Origin: VGJW01 sp035286125
GTDB lineage: Bacteria; Cyanobacteriota; Sericytochromatia; S15B-MN24; VGJW01
DNA: 64,000 nt
Direction: 5' to 3'
Assembly (NCBI GenBank): GCA_035286125.1
Contig: JAYKIS010000075.1
Span: forward strand, 19,093 to 83,092
Made by a program: the position numbers and the translations under genes. A model generated the notes under the pieces. It was given only the letters and a program-made list of their open reading frames with translations. It did not search any database and was not told the origin of the DNA. How positions within the stretch are numbered: the stretch's first letter is position 1; each line of letters starts with the position of its first letter. This document shows positions 6,847-14,638 of the stretch, piece after piece.

Positions 6847-9067
6847 GGCCGTCGCCAGCTCCGAGGAAGGGCGCGAGACCGACCTGCTGCATCCGCAGAT
6901 GCGGCGGCGCATCGCCGATCGCCTGGGTTGGCCGGATCTCAGGCCGGCCCAGAAGCTGGCTGTCCCGCCCATCGTCGCGGGCCAGCACACCCTGGTGATT
7001 GCGCCGACGGCGGGGGGCAAGACGGAAGCGGCCTTCTTCCCGTTGCTGTCCCGGATGCTCGAGGCCGGGGCGGCCCCGATGTCCGTGGTGTATGTCTCGC
7101 CGCTCAAGGCGCTCATCAACAACGTCGAACCCCGCCTCGCCCGGTATGCGGCCATGGCCGACAGGACGGTGTTCCGCTGGCACGGTGACGTGGGGGCAGG
7201 CCAGCGCGCTGCCTTTGTCCGTGAGCCCGCCGACGTCCTGCTGACGACGCCGGAAAGCCTCGAGGCCCTGTTCATGGGCGGACGCAACGGCGTCTTTGCC
7301 GAGGTCCGGGCAATCGTCATCGACGAGGCGCACGCCTTCGCGGGCACGGATCGGGGCGTACAACTGGCTTGCCTGCTGGAGCGCCTGGCAGCCGCGAGCC
7401 GGCATCCCGTGCAGCGGATCGCCCTGTCTGCCACGCTCGGCAACCCCGAGGCCTTCCTGGACTGGCTGTGCGGCTCGGACAAGGGCGCGCGAGCCGTCGT
7501 CAACCCGTCGCGGTCGGGCATCCAGCGGCGCTTCCTGCTCCGTCACCTCGAGGATGCGGGCGTCGAGGACGTGGCCCGTGCGGCTGCCTCGCATCTCAAG
7601 GGCCGCAAGGCGATGTTCTTCACGGACGCGCGGCGTCTGGCCGAGGCCCTCGTGCCGGCCCTGCGCGCCGAGGGGATCCCGGCCGTCATCCATCACGCCA
7701 GCGTCGACCGCAGCCTGCGCGAGGAGGTCGAGCAGGAGGTCGTGCGCGCCGAAGAGAGCTGCCTCGTCTGCACGAGCACGATGGAGATGGGCGTCGATGT
7801 CGGCGATGTCGAGGCCGTGCTGCAGCTCGATGCCCCGCTGAGCGTGGCGTCCTACCTGCAACGCATGGGCCGGGCCGGTCGTCGGGGCAAGCCGGGCCTG
7901 ATGGTGGTGCTGACGGACGATCGAGAGGCCTTCCTGCGCGCCGTCGCGCTGACTTCCCTGGCCCTCAGGCGCTGGGTCGAGCCCGTGGCCCTGCCCGAGC
8001 GGGCATGGACGGTGCTGGTCCATCAGGTGCTGGTGCGGGTGCTCGCGGGGCGCCGGGTTGCCGTCGACGACCTGTATGCGGACCTCGCGCGCAACGTCCC
8101 CTTTCGTGGCATCCGGGCCGCCGAGTTCGCGGCCCTCGTGGACCACCTCTGCACGTTGGGCCTGCTCGAACGCGTCCGCCACCAGGTCCAGTTGGGCTAC
8201 GCGTCCGAGCGGCAGTTCGGCCAGGCGCACTTCAGCAGCCTGTGCTCGGTCTTTGCCGAAGGCGAGGAGCAATGGCAGGTCATGGCGGGTGGCAGGGCCA
8301 TCGGAGCTATGGATGCGTCCTTCCTGCGCAAGGCCGCGGCCGAGGGCGGCTTCATGCTGGCTGGCAAGGCCTGGCGGGCGGTGCGCATCGAGGAAGGGCG
8401 TAGGCGCGTCGTGGTCGAGGGGCTGACCGGCGGTGAGGGCGGTCGGGCCCCGCGCTGGCGGCAGGCCGGCAGCGTCGGAATGGACGGCATGGTGGCGGAG
8501 GAGATGCGCCAGTTGCTGGTTGGGGACGGGGTGCCGGAGTGGTTGGATGCACCGGAGCAGCGGCTGCTCGCCGAGCTGCGCGCCGAGGCCTCGGTACGGG
8601 GCCTGCGCCCGGACGCCTTTCCCGTCTGGAAGGCCAGGGGCTTCGTCGAGCTCAGGACCATGGCGGGCGAGCGACGAAACCGCGCCTTGGCCCTGGCGCT
8701 AGCCGACGCCTTCACGGCGCGGGCCACGGTCCGATGGGACCGCGTCACGCTGCGCTCGGCGCGGCGCGGGGTGCGCCTGTCGGCCGAGGAGGTCGTGCAG
8801 GTTGTCGGCGACTGGGCCACGCATGGCTTGACCTCGTCGGACCGGTCCGCGATCCTGCGGGGCCTCGGGCCGACTCCCGGATCGCGCTTCGAACCTTACC
8901 TGCCGCAGGCCTTCGCCGAGGAGGTCCGTGCCGGCGAGCGGGCCGATGCGGATGGTCTGGAGACGTGGTTGCGCGCCTGCCGTCCCGTGCTGGTCGTGCC
9001 GGCCGTCTATGCGCCGGATGAGGACCCGGGGGAACCCGACGACCTCGTGGACCTGGCAGAAGACTGA
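6836..9067 (+). CDS. Lhr/BrxHI-like superfamily 2 DEAH helicase
   Basis: 743 residues. N-terminal RecA domain with APTAGGKTEA (Lys62), DEAH near residue 162 and SATLGN near 197; second RecA domain with CTSTMEMGVDVGD and the arginine-finger motif QRMGRAGRRG near 342-351. The remaining 390 residues correspond to the Lhr-type winged-helix/accessory region. ATP-driven strand translocation or unwinding is expected. The TTG start at 6836 follows an AGGAGG-like site and overlaps the ATPase gene by 11 bases; a later ATG at 6899 would cut conserved sequence. The pair with the BrxD-like ATPase is the hallmark of this operon. At 743 residues it is much shorter than housekeeping Lhr (about 1,500). Confidence 0.85.
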   Translation: MTSEAVASSEEGRETDLLHPQMRRRIADRLGWPDLRPAQKLAVPPIVAGQHTLVIAPTAGGKTEAAFFPLLSRMLEAGAAPMSVVYVSPLKALINNVEPRLARYAAMADRTVFRWHGDVGAGQRAAFVREPADVLLTTPESLEALFMGGRNGVFAEVRAIVIDEAHAFAGTDRGVQLACLLERLAAASRHPVQRIALSATLGNPEAFLDWLCGSDKGARAVVNPSRSGIQRRFLLRHLEDAGVEDVARAAASHLKGRKAMFFTDARRLAEALVPALRAEGIPAVIHHASVDRSLREEVEQEVVRAEESCLVCTSTMEMGVDVGDVEAVLQLDAPLSVASYLQRMGRAGRRGKPGLMVVLTDDREAFLRAVALTSLALRRWVEPVALPERAWTVLVHQVLVRVLAGRRVAVDDLYADLARNVPFRGIRAAEFAALVDHLCTLGLLERVRHQVQLGYASERQFGQAHFSSLCSVFAEGEEQWQVMAGGRAIGAMDASFLRKAAAEGGFMLAGKAWRAVRIEEGRRRVVVEGLTGGEGGRAPRWRQAGSVGMDGMVAEEMRQLLVGDGVPEWLDAPEQRLLAELRAEASVRGLRPDAFPVWKARGFVELRTMAGERRNRALALALADAFTARATVRWDRVTLRSARRGVRLSAEEVVQVVGDWATHGLTSSDRSAILRGLGPTPGSRFEPYLPQAFAEEVRAGERADADGLETWLRACRPVLVVPAVYAPDEDPGEPDDLVDLAED

Positions 9068-9083
9068 CGTCCGTTGGTCCGGG

Positions 9084-9521
9084 TCAGCGGGCCCAGGGCT
9101 TCAGGATCACCAGGGCGACGATGCCGATCATCAGCAGCGTCGGCACTTCGTTCAGGATGCGCAGGCGGACATCCGAGGGGACAGCAGCATGGGCCGCGAG
9201 ACGCCGCCTGAGGGGCAGCGCGGCGTGGTGCACGCCGGTCATCAGGACGACGAGGGCCAGCTTCGCATGAAGCCAGGGCTGCTGCCACAGGCCGGGCTGC
9301 ACGGCGGTCATGCCGAGGCCCAGCAGCCACGTTGCGGCCATGGCCGGGTTGGCGATGTAGGTGTAGAGGCGGCGCTCCCATTCGACGAGGCGGGTCCGGA
9401 CGACGGGCTCGGTCTCCGTGCCGTGATAGACGAAAAGGCGGAAGAGATAGAGCAGTCCGGCCATCCACGCGATGACGGCGACGACATGCAAGGTCTTGAG
9501 GACCAAGTAGAGGTTGTCCAT
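9084..9521 (-). CDS. hemJ: HemJ-type protoporphyrinogen IX oxidase
   Basis: A small integral membrane protein of 145 residues with four hydrophobic segments. The first contains TLHVVAVIAWMAGLLYL followed by RLFVYH, the classic HemJ/CopD-like heme-binding start with conserved His residues; a second HAKL-type segment lies mid-protein. HemJ oxidises protoporphyrinogen IX late in heme synthesis in many bacteria and cyanobacteria. It converges with the helicase gene, 16 bases away. Start 9521 (MDN) is preferred; an in-frame ATG at 9530 adds three residues. Neither has a clear Shine-Dalgarno site. The closely related DUF/CopD branch cannot be excluded by eye. Confidence 0.82.
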   Translation of the reverse strand: MDNLYLVLKTLHVVAVIAWMAGLLYLFRLFVYHGTETEPVVRTRLVEWERRLYTYIANPAMAATWLLGLGMTAVQPGLWQQPWLHAKLALVVLMTGVHHAALPLRRRLAAHAAVPSDVRLRILNEVPTLLMIGIVALVILKPWAR

Positions 9522-9612
9522 AGGCGTCATTCTCGCACGATCGTGAAGCCTTCTTGAAATCTTGGGCCCGAGGCGCTTGCCTGACCGATAGCCGGGCAGG
9601 GGGAGCTTTCGG

Positions 9613-10566
9613 ATGAGCGTGACGATGCGTGGCATGGCGGCAACGTCGGACCTGCGTGGCCGGACCGGTGCCGTTCGTCTGCCGTCTGCCGCAGTCGACG
9701 GGGCCGTCGCGGCGCGTTCGGCCACCGACGTGCTGGCGCTTTCGGGGTCAGCTCGTCCGGCGGCCTATGCCGGTGTGGCTGCCTCGGCGGCACCGCAGCA
9801 GGCGACCGACGGCGGGATGCTGGGACGTCTGCATCAAGGCTTCACGCAGGCGAGCGCAGGTGCCCGGGGTCTGCTGTCGCAGGTCTGGCAGCGCTTCCAG
9901 CAGGTGTTCCTGGGCGGGCGCCAGAACATGCCTGCGGAACTCGAGCAGCGGTTGGCCACCCAGTCGGTGCAAAGGGCGATCGCCGAGGCCGGGGCCCGCA
10001 ATGGCAACTCGGGTCTGGTCCGGGATCCGGCGGTGCAGGGGCGGGTCCAGGGGATTCTCGACAGGCTCGGGGCTGCCGCCGGCAATGGCCGGACCTACAA
10101 GGCCGTCGTGCTGGACGATGCCCAGCCCAACGCCTACTCGATGGGCGGTGGCTACATCGCCATCACCAAGGGCATGCTGGCCAAGCTGCAGTCGGATGAC
10201 GAGCTGGCCTTCGTGCTGGGGCACGAGATCACGCACGATCGCAACCGCGACGTCATGGGGGGCGTGGCGCTCGATCAGGAGAAGGGTCGCCTGGCCAGCT
10301 TGCTGTCCCGTATCCCCGGTGGCCGGCAGATCGTGGGGATGTTCCAGAAGATGACCGAAGCCCTGACGCGGGCGGTCGAGAACCAGGCGGATGCGGGCGG
10401 CCTGGACCTGGCCCGCAAGGCAGGCTTCGACGGTGGCGCCTCGGTGCGCATGAACGAGCGTTTCCTGAAGGAACTCAAGGCCGGAGGTGGCATGGATGTC
10501 GAGACCTCCCACCCGTCCTTCGCTGAGCGTATCCAGCGCCTCTGGCAGCGCCTGCGGGGGGCGTAA
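9613..10566 (+). CDS. M48-family zinc metalloprotease
   Basis: 317 residues. The zinc site HEITH is at 204-208 (His204, Glu205, His208), with the likely third ligand in ENQAD at 256-260, as in M48 peptidases (HtpX/BepA/Oma1 group). I see no signal peptide and no strong membrane helix; residues 1-90 are Ala/Ser-rich and low in complexity. The start follows GCAGGGGGAG. It could act on misfolded or regulatory proteins, but the cellular location is unclear because both cytoplasmic and envelope M48 enzymes exist. It is transcribed toward the aldo/keto reductase gene, 28 bases downstream. Confidence 0.85.
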   Translation: MSVTMRGMAATSDLRGRTGAVRLPSAAVDGAVAARSATDVLALSGSARPAAYAGVAASAAPQQATDGGMLGRLHQGFTQASAGARGLLSQVWQRFQQVFLGGRQNMPAELEQRLATQSVQRAIAEAGARNGNSGLVRDPAVQGRVQGILDRLGAAAGNGRTYKAVVLDDAQPNAYSMGGGYIAITKGMLAKLQSDDELAFVLGHEITHDRNRDVMGGVALDQEKGRLASLLSRIPGGRQIVGMFQKMTEALTRAVENQADAGGLDLARKAGFDGGASVRMNERFLKELKAGGGMDVETSHPSFAERIQRLWQRLRGA

Positions 10567-10594
10567 GCTGCTGCAGGGTGCCATACTGGCGCCC

Positions 10595-11434
10595 ATGAAG
10601 CCGGAAGCACCGTCGTCCCTTTCGTCCACCTGTCCCCTGATCCACGGGGGGCCGCTACCGTGGGTCGGTCTCGGAGTCTTCCGCGTACCGGCAGGCAAGG
10701 ATGGCGTGGCTGTCGTCCTTGCGGCGCTGGATCAGGGTTACCGCCACGTCGATACCGCGCGTCTGTACGGCAACGAGGTCGAGGTCGGCGAAGCGGTGCG
10801 GACCTCGGGACTTTCCCGGAGTGAGGTCTTCATCACCAGCAAGGTCTGGAATGACGACCACGGCTACGACGCGACGATGCGGGCCGTCGAGGGCAGCCTC
10901 GCACGTCTCGATGTCGGCCCGATCGACCTGATGCTGGTGCACTGGCCGGTGCTGGAGCTGCGGCGCGAGACGTGGCGGGCCCTGGAGCGTTGCCTGGCGG
11001 ATGGCATGGTGAAAGCCATCGGCGTCAGTAACTACATGGCCCATCACCTCGAGGAGATGACGGTCTACGCCCACGAGAAGCCCTCGGTCAACCAGATTGA
11101 AGTCCATCCGTTCCTGCAGCAACGCGAGGTCCGCGCCTGGTGTCGTGCCCAGGGCGTCGTCGTCGAGGCCTACAGCCCTCTGGCGAAGGGCCGTCGCCTC
11201 GACCATCCCGTGGTTCGCGCCGTGGCGGCCGAACTGGGACGCACGCCGGCCCAGGTGATGCTGCGCTGGGGCCTCGAGCGCGGCATGGTGGTCCTGCCCA
11301 AATCAGTCTCCCGGGAACGAATGGCGGAGAATGCCGACCTGTTCGGCTGGTCGCTTGGCGAGGAGTGCCTCGAGCGGCTGGATGCCTTGGAGGAAGGGGG
11401 CGTGACGGGCTGGGATCCCCGCCAGATGCCCTGA
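10595..11434 (+). CDS. Aldo/keto reductase
   Basis: 279 residues, the normal length for the family. The catalytic tetrad is visible: Asp53 and Tyr58 in VDTARLYGNE, Lys83 in ITSKVW, His116 in LVHWP. The C-terminal phosphate-binding loop LPKSVSRER supports NADPH use. It resembles the AKR5-type reductases that act on 2,5-diketogluconate, methylglyoxal and small aldehydes. ATG 10595 has no clear ribosome-binding site, but CATACT lies eight bases upstream, so the mRNA may be nearly leaderless. The exact substrate cannot be read from the sequence. Confidence 0.9.
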   Translation: MKPEAPSSLSSTCPLIHGGPLPWVGLGVFRVPAGKDGVAVVLAALDQGYRHVDTARLYGNEVEVGEAVRTSGLSRSEVFITSKVWNDDHGYDATMRAVEGSLARLDVGPIDLMLVHWPVLELRRETWRALERCLADGMVKAIGVSNYMAHHLEEMTVYAHEKPSVNQIEVHPFLQQREVRAWCRAQGVVVEAYSPLAKGRRLDHPVVRAVAAELGRTPAQVMLRWGLERGMVVLPKSVSRERMAENADLFGWSLGEECLERLDALEEGGVTGWDPRQMP

Positions 11435-11445
11435 GCGTCCGGGCG

Positions 11446-12027
11446 CTATCCGGGATCGACGGTCGGTCGTACCTGGCGAAACGTCAGGTTGATGCGTGGC
11501 GTCTGTACCTGGGTCATGCGCGGCAGGCTGTGCTGCCAGGCATTCTGCGTGCCTGGTCCCATCCAGAGCAGGCTTCCGTGCTCGAGGATCATGTCCAAAG
11601 CCTGGCTGCCATCGTTGCGGCGAAGCTTGAACCGTCTCGCGGCCCCGAGGCTTACTGAGGCCACAATCGCCGCCGGACCCAATTCCCGCTCGTTGTCGGC
11701 ATGCCAGCCGACGCCATCGCGTCCATCGCGATAGAGGTTGGCGAGCACGGTATTGAACCGGATGCCTGTCTCCTGCTCGAGTCGATTCCGGATGGCCTCG
11801 AGCGGGGGCATCCACGGCCTTGGAGCATGAAGACGACCCGAGTAGCGGTAGAAGCAGCCGCTGTCTCCGTGCCACGAGGTCTGTCTGGGCGCGTGCACCT
11901 GCCGGCCGCATATGCGCAGGATAGGCTGCTCCCAGGGCGTCTGAAGCAACAGTCGGGCGAGGACCTCATCGGCATCGTCCGGGTCGAGCCACCGGGGCGT
12001 CAGCGTGAAGGGTGACGCCGGGGCCAT
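11446..12027 (-). CDS. AlkB-like 2-oxoglutarate/Fe(II) dioxygenase
   Basis: 193 residues. The iron site is His109-x-Asp111 (GWHADNE) with distal His166 (WQHSLPR); 2-oxoglutarate-binding arginines lie in PRINLTFRQ. NTVLANLYRDG is also typical of the short AlkB/ALKBH2-3 type that repairs alkylated bases in DNA or RNA by oxidative demethylation. ATG 12027 is preferred because it lies five bases after the stop of the upstream gene on the same strand; an ATG at 12108 would overlap that gene by 76 bases. It probably forms a two-gene unit with the DUF4258 protein. Confidence 0.85.
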   Translation of the reverse strand: MAPASPFTLTPRWLDPDDADEVLARLLLQTPWEQPILRICGRQVHAPRQTSWHGDSGCFYRYSGRLHAPRPWMPPLEAIRNRLEQETGIRFNTVLANLYRDGRDGVGWHADNERELGPAAIVASVSLGAARRFKLRRNDGSQALDMILEHGSLLWMGPGTQNAWQHSLPRMTQVQTPRINLTFRQVRPTVDPG

Positions 12028-12032
12028 CGGCT

Positions 12033-12326
12033 TCAGGGCCGGGTTCGCTGCCAGCTGCAGCGGGGCTTGCTCTTGATCCGTCGGGTCGCGTGCGCGTGCT
12101 TGTAGCACGTCAGGACGGTATCCCCTTCAGCCGTCGCCAGCACGGTGAGACCGACGAGGTGACCGTGGGTGCGTAAGAGGGCCGCCGGAAGGTCCTTTCG
12201 GCGGACGGTGTAGAAGGTTGCTCCGGCGCGATGGAAGATTTTCCCGAAGTGCCGCGCGAAGGCAATGGCCTCCTCGGCAATGGCACGCTGACTCATCCGC
12301 TTCCGGGCATGATTGGTCAGATTCAC
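12033..12326 (-). CDS. DUF4258-like small protein
   Basis: A 97-residue basic protein. The N-terminal HARKRMSQRAI pattern, a central Gly-Ala-x-x-Tyr segment and a C-terminal VLTCYK strand resemble DUF4258 proteins, a fold related to RelE/BrnT-type toxins and often found near mobile or toxin genes. No antitoxin-like gene is adjacent. The GTG start at 12326 follows GGAGAAGG. It is probably co-transcribed with the AlkB-like gene downstream. Function unknown; toxin activity is not supported beyond fold resemblance. Confidence 0.65.
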   Translation of the reverse strand: MNLTNHARKRMSQRAIAEEAIAFARHFGKIFHRAGATFYTVRRKDLPAALLRTHGHLVGLTVLATAEGDTVLTCYKHAHATRRIKSKPRCSWQRTRP

Positions 12327-12464
12327 GGCCTTCTCCGTCGGTTGCCGGGGGTACTGTTTGTTTCATCCCCGGATCAGCGGGTCCTTGTGTTCAGGTCGTG
12401 AAAAATCTCTCTTGCAAGATGATGTAGGTTGATGACACGGGCCCGCCATGATGGCGGAGTTGGG

Positions 12465-13742
12465 TCACAAAGCCTTCGAGAAGAAGGCGACCACGCGGGC
12501 CCGGTAGGCGTCGGGGTCCGTTCCGTCCGAGTTCGCATGACCGGCCCCGGGCACCAGCCAGAGACTTTTGGGCTCCTGGGCGGCCGCATAGTTGACGCGG
12601 CTGTTCTCCGCAAGAATGAAGGGGTCTTCCTCGCCGTGCACGATTTGCAGGGGGCGCGGGGCGATGCGGCCGACCCAGCGGTCGGGATCGGCCTCGGTCA
12701 TGTCCGCACCGACCTTGCGATTGGCCGACTCGAGCACTGCCGCGACGACGAGGCGCACGAACGGGGCCTGGAACCGCGAGGCGGCACTCAGCACGGCCAT
12801 CCGGAACGAGGCAAAGGCACAGTCGTCCCACACGGCCTTGAAGTCGGGATCGGCTGCAGCTGCCCTGATGGAGGATGCACCGCCCAGCGACAGGCCCAGC
12901 AGGCCAAGCGAATCGAGGCCCAGTTCCCGCGCCCAGGCCTTGGCCGCGGCAATGTCCCTGGGCTCATGCAGGCCAAAGGTCACATGATCGCCGGTCGAGG
13001 CCCCGTGGCGACGCAGGTCGATGGCGATGATGTCGAAGCCTGCCTCGTGAAGAGCTGGCAAGACGACGGACTGGAGCCAGATGGCCTTGCTCGCACCGTG
13101 GCCGTGCACGAGGATGACGGCCTTGCCCGTCCGGTTGGCCGCCGGGATGTGCCATGCGGCGACCCGGATGCCATCCTCGGCCGTCAGCGTACGTGCGGTA
13201 TAGGTCAGCCCGAGGTCGGCGGGCGTTCGGCTGTCCTCGTGGCGCTTGGGGTGCAGCATGAACTCGGACCCGTAATGGCCGACCAGGCGCAGATACCGGC
13301 CGAGCAGCCAGCCGCCGACCGTGCGGCCTTCGCGGGCATCGGCCACGGGCTCGGCGGCTGCCGGTGCTACGGCTGCCGCGGCTGCAAGCCGGCCCTGGGC
13401 TTTGGGCCGCAACTGGTCGGCGAGGCGATCCATCTCGGAACGTGCGGAAAGGGCCGAAGCCTTCAGGCCCCGGTTGTCGGCGGGCATCGGGCGCAGCAGT
13501 TCGGCCCGGCTCAGGGTGCCGCTGCCATCGGCGTCGAGTGTCCGGAAGACCGATTGCGGCAAGGGCAATTGGCGATTGTCGAGGATGCCATGCTCCTTGA
13601 CGAGGCGATCGAGGGTGGCTTCCGCGAAGGGCGGATCGGCTTCGGCGCCGAGGGTGGCGCGCACGACAGCCGGCTGGCCGCACGCAGCGGTCGTCGCGGC
13701 GAGCGCCACGGCGACAAGGATGCGGGGCAAGCGGATTGGCAT
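12465..13742 (-). CDS. Lipoprotein alpha/beta hydrolase with N-terminal EF-hand
   Basis: 425 residues. A lipoprotein signal ends at Cys21 (TTAAC). One EF-hand-like loop, DADGSGTLSRAE, lies near residue 70 and is followed by an Ala-rich linker. Residues about 165-425 form an alpha/beta hydrolase: oxyanion region VHGHGAS, nucleophile elbow GLSLGG, acid in HGEEDPF and His in GAGHAN. It is likely a membrane-anchored esterase or peptidase-like hydrolase outside the cytoplasm, possibly tuned by calcium. The EF-hand plus hydrolase order is uncommon and echoes the EF-hand lipoproteins at 2623-4076. Substrate unknown. Confidence 0.85.
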   Translation of the reverse strand: MPIRLPRILVAVALAATTAACGQPAVVRATLGAEADPPFAEATLDRLVKEHGILDNRQLPLPQSVFRTLDADGSGTLSRAELLRPMPADNRGLKASALSARSEMDRLADQLRPKAQGRLAAAAAVAPAAAEPVADAREGRTVGGWLLGRYLRLVGHYGSEFMLHPKRHEDSRTPADLGLTYTARTLTAEDGIRVAAWHIPAANRTGKAVILVHGHGASKAIWLQSVVLPALHEAGFDIIAIDLRRHGASTGDHVTFGLHEPRDIAAAKAWARELGLDSLGLLGLSLGGASSIRAAAADPDFKAVWDDCAFASFRMAVLSAASRFQAPFVRLVVAAVLESANRKVGADMTEADPDRWVGRIAPRPLQIVHGEEDPFILAENSRVNYAAAQEPKSLWLVPGAGHANSDGTDPDAYRARVVAFFSKAL

Positions 13743-13906
13743 GGTGGTCTTCAGGTTGTCCTAACTTTCTCTTAACGACTTGCGTCTTTTGGGGCGACGC
13801 GGCCGAAATTTCTCCAAGGTGGCCCGTCGGGGTTGACGCCTGTCGTGCGGCCGGGGTCCGATGGCGACGCTACGCGCTGTGCCGAACCGTCGGAGGTGCC
13901 CCGGTC

Positions 13907-14521
13907 ATGACGTTCTCTCCCTCGCTGCCTGCTCTCGAGGCCGCCCACGGGCGTGTTTCGCATCGTGCCTTCCAGCCCGGTCCCCTGCCACGCGAAAGGG
14001 TCGAAGAGTTGCTCGCCGCCGTCGCGCAGGCGCCCTCGGCCTACAACATCCAGCCGTGGCGTTTCGTGGTCGTCAGCGACCCCGAACTCAAGGATCGCCT
14101 CGCGGAAGCCGCTTTCGGCCAGCCTCAGGTTCGCTCGGCCCCGGCCGTGATTGTCGTGACGACCGACATGGGGGACGTCATGGCTCATCTCGACGAGATT
14201 GCCAACCCCGCTGTCGGCGAGATCGGACAACAGGAGTTCGTCGCCCGTGTCCGCGGTGCCTACGGGAACTTGCCGGCTGACGCCCTGGAAACACTTGGTG
14301 CGAGCCAGGGCGGCATCGCGCTCGGTTACCTCCTGCTGCTTGCGGCCAGCCTTGGCTTGGGGACATCCCCGATGCTCGGGTTCGATCCGGCCAAGGTCCG
14401 GGGCTTGCTCGGCCTGGCCGACCACGTGCGGATTCCGGCGCTGGTGGCCATCGGTCTGCCGACGGACGCGGGCATGCCCCGGCACCGGCACGCGCTGGAT
14501 CGCATCGTGAGCTGGCGCTAG
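13907..14521 (+). CDS. Nitroreductase-family FMN oxidoreductase
   Basis: 204 residues, typical length. The N-terminal RVSHRAF and PSAYNIQPWRFVVV segments are the FMN-binding signatures of the family; LGASQGGIALGYLLLLAASLGLG is the dimer-interface helix, and GLPTDAG lies near the end. It uses NAD(P)H to reduce nitro compounds, quinones or related substrates. ATG 13907 follows CGGAGG by six bases. It lies alone between divergent and unrelated genes. A specialised role within the family (for example iodotyrosine deiodinase-like or BluB-like) cannot be told by eye; I see no BluB-specific motif. Confidence 0.88.
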   Translation: MTFSPSLPALEAAHGRVSHRAFQPGPLPRERVEELLAAVAQAPSAYNIQPWRFVVVSDPELKDRLAEAAFGQPQVRSAPAVIVVTTDMGDVMAHLDEIANPAVGEIGQQEFVARVRGAYGNLPADALETLGASQGGIALGYLLLLAASLGLGTSPMLGFDPAKVRGLLGLADHVRIPALVAIGLPTDAGMPRHRHALDRIVSWR

Positions 14522-14638
14522 ACGCAGGGTCGCCGGGCCGCGGCCTCCGGCTTCACACCGGGGCATGTTTTCGCAACTTGAAATCTTTCCCGGGTACATC
14601 TCCTGTGGGCGATGAAATAACCACGAGGTGAACCCGCC

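Noticed and set aside
5431..8272. Long minus-strand frames opposite the BrxD/Lhr genes
   Set aside because: Shadows of the conserved plus-strand genes; no start signal, no recognisable family.
4299..9067. Complete BREX locus
   Set aside because: Only BrxD-like and BrxHI-like proteins are present; no PglX, PglZ, BrxC or BrxL homologue in or around the operon.
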